Assembly (NCBI GenBank): GCA_963977105.1
Contig: CAXBNI010000003.1
Span: forward strand, 62,001 to 126,000
DNA: 64,000 nt
Direction of reading: 5' to 3'
Origin: UBA2705 sp963977105
GTDB lineage: Bacteria > Pseudomonadota > Alphaproteobacteria > Micavibrionales > Micavibrionaceae
The notes below the pieces were generated by a model. That model was not told where the DNA came from. It saw only the letters and a program-made list of their open reading frames with translations, and searched no databases. The position numbers and the translations under genes are program-made. Shown here piece by piece: positions 1-9,865 of the stretch; position 1 is the stretch's first letter; each line of letters begins with the position of its first letter.

Positions 1-339
1 AGTGTTCAGGCGAAATTAAACGTAACCGGCGTGCGTTTTGTGACTGGTGAGCGTGGCAAAATGTCCAAAACGGCGCCACCATATTTTGTTGAGGTCGATA
101 TTGCCAAAACAGGAAACCGTAGCGTGATTGGTAACATAAAAGTATTCTGCGGCGACGAGCCACTCCATACCGTGCCGCGTATTTTTGCGGTTTATGCAGA
201 GGCGGATTCTCGTCGTGAGCGGATTGTCGTTGATGAGAAAAAAGCGCGCGCGTGCCGCTCGGCACGCCTTGTGATTGAGGGGCACGCTGATGATTTGCTA
301 GCAGGGCAAGTGCTCGCCGATGTGACTGTACCGCGTTAA
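1..339 (+). CDS. C-terminal fragment of an unassigned protein upstream of the usher-like gene
   Basis: The reading frame is open from the first base of the window to the stop at 337-339, so only the last 112 residues are visible and the true start lies to the left. The fragment looks beta-rich: short alternating hydrophobic strands and a final VLADVTVP strand, with one Cys in IKVFCGDE and one in KKARACRSA that could pair in the periplasm. Its position directly before an usher-like outer-membrane protein suggests a periplasmic chaperone or fimbrial component, but I see no diagnostic chaperone motif, so this is inference from context only. A terminator follows, so it probably ends its own transcript. 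Confidence 0.6.
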   Translation, partial: SVQAKLNVTGVRFVTGERGKMSKTAPPYFVEVDIAKTGNRSVIGNIKVFCGDEPLHTVPRIFAVYAEADSRRERIVVDEKKARACRSARLVIEGHADDLLAGQVLADVTVPR

Positions 340-372
340 GCATCAGATCCCGCTGAGCGCTATAATTTATAA

Positions 373-401
373 GGTCTCCGCTAACGCGGGGGCTTTTTTT
401 T
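373..401 (+). terminator. Rho-independent terminator
   Basis: A GC-rich hairpin (gtctccgc, loop taac, gcgggggc, one G-U pair) is followed by eight T residues. It lies 34 bases after the stop of the partial gene at 1-339 and would separate it from the usher-like gene starting at 524. Confidence 0.85.
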
Positions 402-523
402 GTGCTGTGGATAGATTGGGGATAACTCTGTGAATAAACTGCGCTCTTTATTTTTTCTACACCGAATCGTTGTATAGTTGTTGTGGGTTATTCTGCTAAT
501 TTTCTAAGGCTCTGTTCTGAGCA

Positions 524-3500
524 ATGAATCATAATGGCAATTTTTTAAAGCGGACGCTGTGCGCAACTCTTGCGTGTGTCGTTTTTCTGGGGTGTTTTGT
601 GCCCTCTATACGTGCCGAGACAATCGGGACGGAGGATCTTTATGATCTGATATTAGAGGTAAAGCACAACAAAAGAACGTTGTCCAACGCAGTTATTGGT
701 ATGGAGAGAGACGGAGAGTTCTTTCTTCCTGTGCTTGAACTTGCAGGAATTTTTGACTTCGCGGCGAATGTAGATTTCGCGGCGGGCTCAGTTACAGGTT
801 TCTTCTTACGGGAAGAAAATGAATATGGTCTGAACGTTCATGACCATACGTATAGCTATAGAGGGAAGACGCAGAGTTTTCCTGAAGGCGAAGCTTTTGT
901 CTTAGAACAAAAATACGGTATCAAAGAAGTTTATATTTCGGCGGAGCTTTTAAGTAAGATTTGGCCGATTTCTATTAATTTCAACAACCTCCTGCAAATT
1001 ATTGAAGTCACATCATCGGAAAAACTACCTTATCAAGTGAAGCAAGCGCGTGAAAGAGAGCGTGGTATACGCTTAAGACGCCTTGAAGGTAGTGAGAGCG
1101 CCGAAGATGAAAATGGCGACGTGCAGCTCGTTGTGAAAAACAAGCCGAAATTATTTAGTCTACCTGCGCTGAACGTCAACGCGATCGCACAGTGGAGCCA
1201 AGATAACGGGCGTCACCAAGAAAGCGTCAACATTAATGGTGGGAATGATCTTTTATATGGTGAGGTTGATTATAGTTTGCGTCTTCAAAATGATACGGGC
1301 GACGGTGCTGATAAAGGCATTCAAGATGTTCGCTTCAAATATACTAAGCGTGCATATGATGATGAAGACCTTCCATTAAACATTAAATTATTAGAAGTTG
1401 GCGATGTTTCCTCCCAAACAGCAAGCTTAGCGCAAGGCAGTCTTAATGGGCGAGGCGTTGTTTTCACCAATGCTTCGCATACGCAAAAAATAAATTTTGA
1501 TTCCCTGACGGTTGATGGCGTGACGGAGCCCGGTTGGGAAGTTGAGCTTTATCGTAATAACCAGTTATTGGGTTATCAAGTGGCAAGCGATACCGGTGAA
1601 TATCTCTTTGAAGACGTTCAGCTGAATTATAACAGAACAGTAATTAAGGTCATGTTATATGGCCCACAAGGGCAAACAGAAACACGTGAAGAGATCTATA
1701 ACATCTCCCGTGACATGTTACGCCCAGGGGAGACTATCTATGAGGTTGGTATATTGGATTCTGACCGGAACCTTCTTGCTCTTGGTGATGAGAATGTGTC
1801 GCGAGAAAGTGGTTTCACTAAAAATCTTTTGTTGCAGCATGGGCTTAACTCTAACCTCACTGCCTTTGGTTCACTAGCTGATGTACCAACAGATGTTGGT
1901 AGCCAGCGCTTTGGCTCGTTGGGGCTTAAATTTGCATTGTTTGAAACCGTTGGCGCTGTTGAGGCGTATCGCAGTTTAGATGGTGGCAGTGCTTTAGAGT
2001 TTAAACTTTCACGCCGTTTCTTAGATACCAACCTGAATTTACGTACCGCCATATTGGATGATTTTGAAAGTAACATTATTGGCTATGGTGATGATGCGGA
2101 TGTCTTTAGGTTCAGGGGGAGCGCTAACCGTTCCTTTAAGTTGCCTAAAGGTAACTTGGGTTTGCAGCTCAGTACTAACTATGAAAGACGTCATGATGGC
2201 TCATCACAGATGGATTTTGATACAGGTCAGAGTCTTTCTTTGGGCAAAATCAGGTTTTCAAACTCGACATCTTCTAGTTTTAAGAAAAGCGTGCACACGA
2301 ATACACGTGGCCTGTTCAGCTTAAACTACAATTTTCTGTCAGATTGGAAGTATAGAGGGGCGATTGATTATAGTTTATATCCATTTAACGAAATTAATAA
2401 TGCCCGCTCAGAGGTAAGATACAGAGATCCCGACGGGCTTACCGCTGCGCTTGACCTTGACTACAACCTAAAAAGTAAAACAACCAAAATAGGCACGCAG
2501 CTCGGTTATGACTTTGGGCTGTTCAGTAGCTCCGTTGACTTAGACTGGCACTCTGAATCTGGCGTAAGAGCCTTGCTCCGCACACGCTTCTCTATGGCGC
2601 CATATGGCCCTAAATCATCATATATTTATGACGCAAAAAGCATGGTCAACAGGTCCAATGTGACTGGGCGAGTTTTCTATGACAACGATTATGATGGTGT
2701 GTACAGCGATGGCGATACTCTGGCACCGGATGCAAAATTCAAAGTAGGCAAGACGGAAAGTAGACCTTCGGGCGCGAATGGCATCACCAGCTATGTTGGA
2801 CAAAACAAGCTTGATTATGAAGCCGTCACTCTGGATTTAGATAACGTTGGTGACCCATATGTCATTTCAAACCAAGCTGAGTTTAAGACTATTTTACGAC
2901 CAGCAACGTCGCAGACATTTGATTTTCCGATTATTAAAACAGGTATTGTTGAGGGCGTGGTTTATGACCATGAAGGCCCCGTATCTTCAATTGGTATCCA
3001 GCTCATGAACAAAAATCATGAGATTGTTGAGACCACAAAAACAGCTTTCGACGGATATTACAGTTTTGAATATATCCGCCCAGGGGACTATATCGTTCAA
3101 GTCGACCCTGCAATCACCCAAGTTTCCATCCCACCGAGATCCGTCTCGGTGACTTCCGAAGACTTATTCCAATTTGGAATAGACCTTCACACTCTAGAGC
3201 AGGCTACGGAAGTAGCGTGTGTTGAATCTGCGCATGAAGGCAGAGTAACCCAAAATTGCCATAATGCGGGTTCAACATTAGCTGGGATTGAAAAGCCAGC
3301 TCTAGGTCCTACTGGCGAGGATACATCCGGTATTCGCGCTGTCCAAAATAACGGAGGCACATCCAGTGTCCGAGTTAGCCAAGTTCGGATCGGGGAGTAT
3401 ACAGACAAAATACGTATTGTTCTGGATCTCTCCGCTCCGACGGCTATCCGCGTGTGGGAACAGTCTGACCGTAAGCAGGTTAGCATTGATATTCAAGACG

Positions 3501-3712
3501 TTGCATGGGATGCAATGCAAAATTGGGTAAGTAAAAACCCGCATCTTATCAAAGACTTTAAAGTATTACCTTTGGGCCAAAACGGCGCAACCATCACGAT
3601 TAACGCCCTGCATAAAATTGAAGTAGCAGAAAAAATGATGCTGACACCAAATGGTAAGGACTTCTATCGTTTCTATATTGATTTCAAACAATGTGCGAAT
3701 GGCTGTAAATAA
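524..3712 (+). CDS. Usher-like outer-membrane beta-barrel protein with SdrD-like and AMIN-like C-terminal domains
   Basis: 1062 residues with a signal peptide (hydrophobic core about residues 11-28, likely cleavage after SIRA at 31). Residues about 195-700 are rich in alternating aromatic strands as in an outer-membrane barrel. Around residues 325-405 the run VTEPGWEVELYRNNQLLGYQ, ending in YGPQGQTETRE, strongly resembles the plug or middle domain of FimD/PapC-type ushers. This is followed by an SdrD-type domain (GRVFYDNDYDGVYSDGD, about 715-745), a carboxypeptidase-regulatory or SpaA-like domain (about 805-870, ending DGYYSFEYIRPGDYIVQVDP) and an AMIN-like domain (about 948-1060, starting VRVSQVRIGEYTDKIRIVLD). 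Ushers normally lack these C-terminal modules. The protein may secrete or assemble a surface fibre, or act itself as an adhesin. No pilin gene is visible. The ribosome site before the ATG is weak. Confidence 0.75.
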   Translation: MNHNGNFLKRTLCATLACVVFLGCFVPSIRAETIGTEDLYDLILEVKHNKRTLSNAVIGMERDGEFFLPVLELAGIFDFAANVDFAAGSVTGFFLREENEYGLNVHDHTYSYRGKTQSFPEGEAFVLEQKYGIKEVYISAELLSKIWPISINFNNLLQIIEVTSSEKLPYQVKQARERERGIRLRRLEGSESAEDENGDVQLVVKNKPKLFSLPALNVNAIAQWSQDNGRHQESVNINGGNDLLYGEVDYSLRLQNDTGDGADKGIQDVRFKYTKRAYDDEDLPLNIKLLEVGDVSSQTASLAQGSLNGRGVVFTNASHTQKINFDSLTVDGVTEPGWEVELYRNNQLLGYQVASDTGEYLFEDVQLNYNRTVIKVMLYGPQGQTETREEIYNISRDMLRPGETIYEVGILDSDRNLLALGDENVSRESGFTKNLLLQHGLNSNLTAFGSLADVPTDVGSQRFGSLGLKFALFETVGAVEAYRSLDGGSALEFKLSRRFLDTNLNLRTAILDDFESNIIGYGDDADVFRFRGSANRSFKLPKGNLGLQLSTNYERRHDGSSQMDFDTGQSLSLGKIRFSNSTSSSFKKSVHTNTRGLFSLNYNFLSDWKYRGAIDYSLYPFNEINNARSEVRYRDPDGLTAALDLDYNLKSKTTKIGTQLGYDFGLFSSSVDLDWHSESGVRALLRTRFSMAPYGPKSSYIYDAKSMVNRSNVTGRVFYDNDYDGVYSDGDTLAPDAKFKVGKTESRPSGANGITSYVGQNKLDYEAVTLDLDNVGDPYVISNQAEFKTILRPATSQTFDFPIIKTGIVEGVVYDHEGPVSSIGIQLMNKNHEIVETTKTAFDGYYSFEYIRPGDYIVQVDPAITQVSIPPRSVSVTSEDLFQFGIDLHTLEQATEVACVESAHEGRVTQNCHNAGSTLAGIEKPALGPTGEDTSGIRAVQNNGGTSSVRVSQVRIGEYTDKIRIVLDLSAPTAIRVWEQSDRKQVSIDIQDVAWDAMQNWVSKNPHLIKDFKVLPLGQNGATITINALHKIEVAEKMMLTPNGKDFYRFYIDFKQCANGCK

Positions 3713-3741
3713 GGGTTGGGCACAACAAATGTACAGATAAT

Positions 3742-3777
3742 AAAAACCCCGCATAGGCTGCCTATGCGGGGTTTTTT
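3742..3777. terminator. Bidirectional terminator between convergent genes
   Basis: A perfect 15-bp inverted repeat (aaaaccccgcatagg, loop ctg, cctatgcggggtttt) is flanked by A and T tracts on both sides. It lies between the usher-like gene (+) and the fatty-acid oxidation operon (-) and can terminate both. Confidence 0.92.
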
Positions 3778-3796
3778 GTAATGAATTTTAATGGCC

Positions 3797-6493
3797 TTAT
3801 ACCAACCCCAGTTTTTTGAGGCCCCACATAGTACGCTGACTGAGTTTTGACATGCTTCTTAGGCGGTCTTCTTCTTCGCCTGAAAGTGGCTTGCCATCGG
3901 GGCTACGCGGCTTCGCTGTTTTGCGTTCAATCTCGTCACGTATTTGCGCAGGGCTTGGGCGGTCATCTGGATAGTCTTCACGTAATGGCTTGTTTTTTGC
4001 CACCATGAAGGCCATGCGATCGCGCGTTGACTGGCGGTTAAATAATGTCATGAAATTATCACGCTCAAGCTGTAAAATGCGCGCTTCGGTGAGCGGCATG
4101 GCATTATTGACTTCAATGCGGCCATCAGAGCGCTCATTTATGAGTGCCTTATAGGCTGCGCCATCACCAGCGATATGGCTGTCCACTTGGTCGCGTGTGA
4201 CGTAATCACCGCCGCTAAGCGTATTGCCAAGGCAGCTCATCACGCCAACATCCACATGGTTTACCGCGGCGATTTTCGGGTCGCCACCATAAAGATACAT
4301 TGCATCGACTTGCATGTTCAGGCTCGCCTGACCTGATAGGCCGGGAAGGTTATAAATAGGCTCCGCAGGAGCTTGGTAACCATCAATCATGCTTAGCGCG
4401 CGCGTTTTTGCATCAGCAAGGACACGGTCGCTATTCATCGATATACCCGCATCTTTACCAAACCAAAGCTTTGATTTTGCATTTTGGCCAGATGTTGAGA
4501 TTGATTGCATCGGCTGTGCAATGGCAAGGGCAGAGTTTGCCATTGCTTGCATTGGGCCGTTAACTTTTGCAGCGTCTTGTGAGCGTTCTAAATGACGTGC
4601 GCAGCCACCCCAACCAGGGATAATGCCAACGCCAGCTTCGACAAGGCCTGTATAGACCTCTGGTCCAGACTGGACACTATCGCAATGGAGCAAGACTTCA
4701 CAGCCGCCACCAAGCGCCATACCATTGGGGGCGCCAATCACAGGGAAAGGTGCTTCACGCAAAGCTTTGTAAACGGCCTGACCTGTATAGACCAGATCAT
4801 CGACAAAGTTAGTTAACTTCGCTTGGGCTTTGTTCCGCAAGAAGGCAAAAGGCACTTTATCAGCAGCTTTTGAGAAAACATCAATCAAACCAAGGTTTGC
4901 GCCAACGGAAAAATGATTACCTTCATTATAAATAACCATCGCTTTATACTTGCCAGCGCTGTCGTTAACTAACTTGATGCTGTCATTGAGAACTTCAAAT
5001 ACAGCAGGGTCAATGGCATTCGCACCTTTTACGGTGTGAAATTCCACGGCAACAACGCCGTCACCAATATCCCATAGGCTTGCGGAATCATTACCTATAA
5101 TGCGCTTTTTCGCGCGTTTAATATCTTCAAGCTTCATCACGCCATCTTCGCGTTTAAAGGCGGTGTATTTACCTGAAAAATCGAGAACTTGTTTTTCGCT
5201 ATTCTGTTCACGGTAGAATGAACGGCCATTGGCTTTTTGTAACAGTTCAGGCACGGCAATGCCGTCTTTTTTGAGGCGTTCCGTAAACCATTCAACGCCA
5301 AATTCGTCGACCAACTGGAATGGACCCCATTTCCAGTTATAGCCAGCTTGCATAGCTTCGTCGATTGACTGGACATCATAGGCCATTTGCTGGGCATTAT
5401 TCATCACATAGACGATAACATCGCGCAATACAGGCCATGCGAAATCTGATGCTTCGCTTGATTTGTCAAAGAACTTGGCGTAGCTGCCAGCGTCTTTTTT
5501 GAAGTTCTTTTTGAAGTATTTACTGTTGCCAGCGTCACGATACTCGCCTGATGTCAGGTCAATAACCTGTTTCATTGGACGGCCATTACTGCCTTTTACT
5601 TTATTGCCGTCATCATCAAGCTTCGGGCGATAAAAACCGCCGCCAGTTTTGTTGCCAAGCTGTTTATTATCAACGAGCTGCTTTACAAGCGCAGGTTCAT
5701 AAATAGTATGGAAGTGGTCATCAGCGGCAAGGCCGTTTTCAAGATTTGTACCAACATGCGCCATAATATCTATACCGACAAAGTCAGAAAGTTTCATCAG
5801 GCCCATATTGGTAAAACCAAAAGCAGGGCTCATGATTGAATCAATATCTTCAATGTTCATGCCTTGTTTTGTGCCCTCAGTAATCGCACGGTAAATCGCA
5901 TAACCGCCAATGCGGTTAGCAATAAAACCCGGTGTGTCTTTACAGCGGATGACTTTTTTACCAAAGCCCACATCAGCAATATCCTGCATTAATTTAAACT
6001 GTGCGGGGTTAGTTTGCGGCCCATCAATAAGTTCAAGTAAGCTCATAAAGCGTGGTGGGTTGAAAAAATGCGTGTTCATAAAACGCGCTTTAAAATCATC
6101 AGGCATACCATCGGTTAATTGTTCGATTTGTATGGTTGATGTGTTTGACGCAATTATTGCATCTGGTTTGGCGTGTTTATAAATGTTTTTAAAGGTTGAT
6201 TGCTTAACATCTAAATCCTCAAAAACGGCCTCAATAATCAGATCAGCATCGGCGATTTTTGCCATGTCGTGCTCTGTGCCGCCCGTTTCAATACGTTTGG
6301 CGTTTTTTGCATCCATAAAACCAGCGCTCGGCCCCGGTTTTGCTTTCAGCATGATATCAATCGCTTTTTGTGGGCTGCCTGGATAGAGGTCAAGTAGCAC
6401 AACCTCATAGCCTGCATTTGCAGCCTGCGCCGCTATGCCTGAACCCATTGCACCTGCACCGATAACGGCAACTTTTTTTATTTGTTTAGTCAT
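3797..6493 (-). CDS. 3-hydroxyacyl-CoA dehydrogenase / enoyl-CoA hydratase (FadN-type)
   Basis: 898 residues. The N-terminal NAD-binding dehydrogenase starts at once (VAVIGAGAMGSGIAAQ, Gly-rich Rossmann loop, residues about 8-23) and contains the catalytic-His motif MNTHFFNPPR and the LLELI Glu. The C-terminal dehydrogenase domain follows to about residue 420. A crotonase domain at about 475-690 has the oxyanion-hole segments NHFSVGANL and GMALGGGCE and the Glu in LVEAGVGIIPGWGG. The order dehydrogenase then hydratase matches Bacillus FadN, and is the reverse of E. coli FadB. It performs the hydration and second oxidation of beta-oxidation in the cytoplasm. An ATG preceded by GGAG seven bases upstream sets the start. 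It is the last gene of the fadD-fadA operon, 38 bases after fadA. Confidence 0.93.
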   Translation of the reverse strand: MTKQIKKVAVIGAGAMGSGIAAQAANAGYEVVLLDLYPGSPQKAIDIMLKAKPGPSAGFMDAKNAKRIETGGTEHDMAKIADADLIIEAVFEDLDVKQSTFKNIYKHAKPDAIIASNTSTIQIEQLTDGMPDDFKARFMNTHFFNPPRFMSLLELIDGPQTNPAQFKLMQDIADVGFGKKVIRCKDTPGFIANRIGGYAIYRAITEGTKQGMNIEDIDSIMSPAFGFTNMGLMKLSDFVGIDIMAHVGTNLENGLAADDHFHTIYEPALVKQLVDNKQLGNKTGGGFYRPKLDDDGNKVKGSNGRPMKQVIDLTSGEYRDAGNSKYFKKNFKKDAGSYAKFFDKSSEASDFAWPVLRDVIVYVMNNAQQMAYDVQSIDEAMQAGYNWKWGPFQLVDEFGVEWFTERLKKDGIAVPELLQKANGRSFYREQNSEKQVLDFSGKYTAFKREDGVMKLEDIKRAKKRIIGNDSASLWDIGDGVVAVEFHTVKGANAIDPAVFEVLNDSIKLVNDSAGKYKAMVIYNEGNHFSVGANLGLIDVFSKAADKVPFAFLRNKAQAKLTNFVDDLVYTGQAVYKALREAPFPVIGAPNGMALGGGCEVLLHCDSVQSGPEVYTGLVEAGVGIIPGWGGCARHLERSQDAAKVNGPMQAMANSALAIAQPMQSISTSGQNAKSKLWFGKDAGISMNSDRVLADAKTRALSMIDGYQAPAEPIYNLPGLSGQASLNMQVDAMYLYGGDPKIAAVNHVDVGVMSCLGNTLSGGDYVTRDQVDSHIAGDGAAYKALINERSDGRIEVNNAMPLTEARILQLERDNFMTLFNRQSTRDRMAFMVAKNKPLREDYPDDRPSPAQIRDEIERKTAKPRSPDGKPLSGEEEDRLRSMSKLSQRTMWGLKKLGLV

Positions 6494-6531
6494 GTTTAAT
6501 CTCCATTAAATATTGCTATTATTCCGTTTGA

Positions 6532-7728
6532 TTAAACAGATGGTTTTGGTGTTGCCGCTGGGTTTTCAATAACCATTGCTACGCCTTGACCGCCGCCAAT
6601 ACACATGGTCGCAAGGCCGTAACGCTTGTTCTCACGCTGCAACACTTCCGATAAATGTCCCACAATACGTGCGCCAGATGCACCAAGTGGGTGACCCATC
6701 GCAATCGCGCCGCCATCAAGATTCACTTTTTCAGGGTCAATTTTATGGCCTTGCTTTTCGAATTCTTGCATCACGGCAAGTGACTGTGCGGCAAAGGCTT
6801 CGTTTAGTTCAACTATGTCAATGTCAGCCATGGTTAAGCCAGCACGTTTTAGCGCTTCTTTTGAAGCATCCACAGGACCAAGGCCCATAATTTCAGGGGC
6901 AAGCGACGCTTCGCCATAACCAAGGATAATCGCTTTAACAGGCAGGTTATTCGCAGCGGCGAATGATTCTGATGTCACCATAACAGCAGATGCGCCGTCT
7001 GTGACCTGTGATGAGTTACCCGCAGTAACTGTGCCGCCTTCGTCGACAGATTTAAAAGCTGTTCTGAGTTTGGCTAGGGTCTCTATGCTGCTATCAGCGC
7101 GTGCGCCGTCGTCATAATCAACGCCTTTTATCGCAACGATTTCATTTTTGAAATGGCCTTTTTCGTGGGCGGCGGTTGTTTTCTGGTTCGATGCAACGGC
7201 AAAAGCATCTTGGTCGATGCGCGAGATTTCATACTTCACGGCGAGGTTTTCAGCTGTTACGCCCATATTCATGAAACCGGCGGCGTTGCCGCCTTGAACA
7301 TGTTGGTTGATGAGGGGGTTTAGGCCACTCATTGGAACGATGCTCATGCTCTGTACGCCTGCGCAGATATACACTTCATCAGGGTTGCGGGCTAAAAAAG
7401 CGTCCGCCATAGCGATGGCTTCTAGTGATGAGCCACAAAAACGATCAATGCTGGTGCCGCCTGTCACGTTATTATCAAGTTTACATTCATCATGTAATAC
7501 GGCCATGCGTGCAATGTTGAGCCCTTGCTGTGCTTCTTGGTGAACATTGCCCATAAGGATTTTTTTGACGTCTTTCACATCAATATTAGTACGATCAATC
7601 AAAGTGTTAATGACAGGAACGATCAAATCAAGTGGGTCTACATCTGACAAGCGACCAGGCTTTTTTGCTGTTGAGGCTTTGGCAAAGGCACTGCGTGCGT
7701 AATCAATAATAACGGCTCTATTTGTCAT
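6532..7728 (-). CDS. fadA: Acetyl-CoA C-acyltransferase (3-ketoacyl-CoA thiolase)
   Basis: 398 residues. All thiolase landmarks are present: the nucleophilic Cys in DRFCGSSLEAIAMA (near residue 99), the His in GGAIAMGHPLGASGARI and the second Cys in MCIGGGQGVAM near the C-terminus. It cleaves 3-ketoacyl-CoA to acetyl-CoA and a shortened acyl-CoA. I start it at the ATG at 7728, not at the in-frame GTG at 7743, because the GTG overlaps the ribosome site (GGAG seven bases before the ATG). It sits between fadD (56 bases upstream) and the FadN-type gene (38 bases downstream) on the same strand, which supports one beta-oxidation operon. Confidence 0.95.
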   Translation of the reverse strand: MTNRAVIIDYARSAFAKASTAKKPGRLSDVDPLDLIVPVINTLIDRTNIDVKDVKKILMGNVHQEAQQGLNIARMAVLHDECKLDNNVTGGTSIDRFCGSSLEAIAMADAFLARNPDEVYICAGVQSMSIVPMSGLNPLINQHVQGGNAAGFMNMGVTAENLAVKYEISRIDQDAFAVASNQKTTAAHEKGHFKNEIVAIKGVDYDDGARADSSIETLAKLRTAFKSVDEGGTVTAGNSSQVTDGASAVMVTSESFAAANNLPVKAIILGYGEASLAPEIMGLGPVDASKEALKRAGLTMADIDIVELNEAFAAQSLAVMQEFEKQGHKIDPEKVNLDGGAIAMGHPLGASGARIVGHLSEVLQRENKRYGLATMCIGGGQGVAMVIENPAATPKPSV

Positions 7729-7784
7729 GTTTTCTGTCTCCACTTAAAATGATGTCTTAGTTAAATAATATTGTTCGTATTTGT

Positions 7785-9614
7785 TTATAGGGAAGGGTCT
7801 GTTGGTTTATTTTGGCGTGCGGCTTGCTGCTCGCGCTTTAAACGCTCTTCTTCCTCTAATGCTTTGAAGTCAGGCTTACCTATGGATGTTTTAGGTAGCT
7901 CTTCTTCTCTGATTTCGAAAGTTTTAGGTATATCGAGTTTGTTTAATGACTTAGCGAGAAACTCACGAATATAGTCCGCGCTTGGGCGTTCATCTTTCGC
8001 CAAGTCAGGGCGGAAGCGGATGAAGGCCTTAGCCGCCTCACCAGAGCGTTCATCAGGTACGCCAATGACAACGGTTTCTGCGATACTGGAAAGCTTGCTG
8101 AGCTCTTCTTCAATTTGGCTTGGATATGCATTATGGCCATTAACGATAATCATCCGTTTTTTGCGATCAACGATTTTAAGGTACATGGTGTCATCTAAGA
8201 AACCAAGGTCACCCGTTAAATACCAACCGTCATCTGTAAGTACGTCGGCGGTTTCTTCTGGTTTGTTATGATAACCAAGCATGACTTGCGGCCCGCGAAT
8301 ACAAATTTCGCCAATGTCGCCAATATTCAATGTTTTGCTGTGATCGTCGGCATTAACAATCTTAATTTCAGTCTGTGGGTAAGGCATACCAACAGTTTCG
8401 CTACGGTTGGGGCGCCCCTCTGGCGGGTTGCTTGCCGCGACGGGGGATGTTTCAGATAGGCCGTAACCCTGTATGATGATATTGGGCTTACCAACAGCAT
8501 TTTCAAAGGCTTCTTTTACATTATTCGGTAGCGCCGCGCCGCCTGAAATAACGTTTTCGAGGCTTGTTAAATCATAGTGGCTTACATGCGGATATTCGGT
8601 GATCGACTGCAGTAAACGGGGCACAGCAGGGAATAAAGTAGGCTGTTTCTTATCAATGGTTTTGAGGATTTCTTTGGTGTCACGTGGGTTAGGCATAATA
8701 ATAAGCTCGCCGCCCATTTTAAGGCTGCCGACCATGGCAACCATCATACCAAAAACATGAAAATAAGGGATCGCCGCTAAAACTTTTTCACGGCCATTTT
8801 GTAGGGCGTTAAACGGGTTGTCGCGGTTGGGGTTGGTGCCAAAATATTGTTGCACTTGGTGCGTGTTGGCAACTAAATTAAAATGAGAAAGCATTGCCCC
8901 TTTAGGCACGCCTGTTGTGCCGCCAGTATATTGAAAAACAGCAGGGGCATCAGGTGAAATTGTCACAGGGGCATAGTCGCCTTGATTATTTGCTAGTTCT
9001 TTAAACGTGACAAATTGGCGTGCTGGGTCAACGACGCTGCTGTGGTCTGAATTGATAGGGTCCGTCATCTCCTTACGTTTCAAAAAACGGTAACCATAGC
9101 TTTTTAACGTCGGGAGCATGTCATATATAGGGCACTGCACAACTTGCTTCACATGACCGTCTTTTTGGAGGGTGACAGCCTTATCATAAAATTCAGATAG
9201 CTCGGTCGTGACCATAATGTCAGTGCCGCTATCTTTGCTTTGTGTTTCAAGCTCGGCCTGTGTGTATAATGGACTGTAGTTCACGACGGTGGCGCCAGCG
9301 CGTAAAGCGGCAAAAAACATCACCGGATAATACGGCGTGTTGGGCATATAAAGACCAACTTTATCGCCTTTTTTGACGCCCATATCTTGCAAACCTTTTG
9401 CGGCATGATTGATTAAATTACCCATTTCTTCATAGCTAATTTTTTTGTCCATGAAGTCAATCGCTGGACGGCGAGAGAAGCGCACAATTGTTTCATCTAG
9501 AAGCGTCAATAAGTTAATATGTGGAATATCAATATCCCATTTTACGCCGGATGGATAAGCTTGCGATAGGTTGTCTTTGCCTGCGTGCGCAGGGCGCTTT
9601 TCTTCTGTCGGCAT
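7785..9614 (-). CDS. fadD: Long-chain fatty acid-CoA ligase
   Basis: 609 residues of the AMP-forming acyl-CoA synthetase family. The phosphate-binding loop is YTGGTTGVPKGAMLSH, the second motif is GYGLSETSPV, and the C-terminal signature LTGDLGFLDD and DRKKRMIIVNGHNAYPSQIEE is complete, with the catalytic Lys region at the end (PKTSIGKPDFKAL). It activates imported fatty acids to acyl-CoA with ATP and feeds the two downstream beta-oxidation genes. The start has AGGGAG eight bases upstream. The last 20 residues are charged and may be disordered. Upstream lies an inverted repeat (9660-9678) that could be an operator. Confidence 0.93.
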   Translation of the reverse strand: MPTEEKRPAHAGKDNLSQAYPSGVKWDIDIPHINLLTLLDETIVRFSRRPAIDFMDKKISYEEMGNLINHAAKGLQDMGVKKGDKVGLYMPNTPYYPVMFFAALRAGATVVNYSPLYTQAELETQSKDSGTDIMVTTELSEFYDKAVTLQKDGHVKQVVQCPIYDMLPTLKSYGYRFLKRKEMTDPINSDHSSVVDPARQFVTFKELANNQGDYAPVTISPDAPAVFQYTGGTTGVPKGAMLSHFNLVANTHQVQQYFGTNPNRDNPFNALQNGREKVLAAIPYFHVFGMMVAMVGSLKMGGELIIMPNPRDTKEILKTIDKKQPTLFPAVPRLLQSITEYPHVSHYDLTSLENVISGGAALPNNVKEAFENAVGKPNIIIQGYGLSETSPVAASNPPEGRPNRSETVGMPYPQTEIKIVNADDHSKTLNIGDIGEICIRGPQVMLGYHNKPEETADVLTDDGWYLTGDLGFLDDTMYLKIVDRKKRMIIVNGHNAYPSQIEEELSKLSSIAETVVIGVPDERSGEAAKAFIRFRPDLAKDERPSADYIREFLAKSLNKLDIPKTFEIREEELPKTSIGKPDFKALEEEERLKREQQAARQNKPTDPSL

Positions 9615-9659
9615 TTGTCGTTCTCCCTAAAAAACGTCGTCCCATGTTCTAATTTTATC

Positions 9660-9678
9660 TGCGATGATATATATCGCA
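9660..9678. promoter_or_regulatory. Inverted repeat upstream of fadD, possible operator
   Basis: TGCGAT, seven-base AT-rich spacer, ATCGCA: a perfect 6-bp inverted repeat 46 bases upstream of fadD, in the 250-base gap shared with the divergent MFS gene. Its place and form fit a dimeric repressor site, but no regulator gene is adjacent. Confidence 0.35.
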
Positions 9679-9865
9679 TTTCATAATTATATTTTATGTA
9701 TCCAACTGTGGTAGCAAAGTTTCTGTCCTGAGTAAAGACTCTGGCTATTTGCGCTGTGTAAAACTTTTTACAAAATTCATCGTTTTTTCGCGTCGTTCTC
9801 CTTGCGGGATTAGCATGGCTCTGATAAGAGTGCTTTCATAATATTAAACGTGTTGAGGTGTGGCT

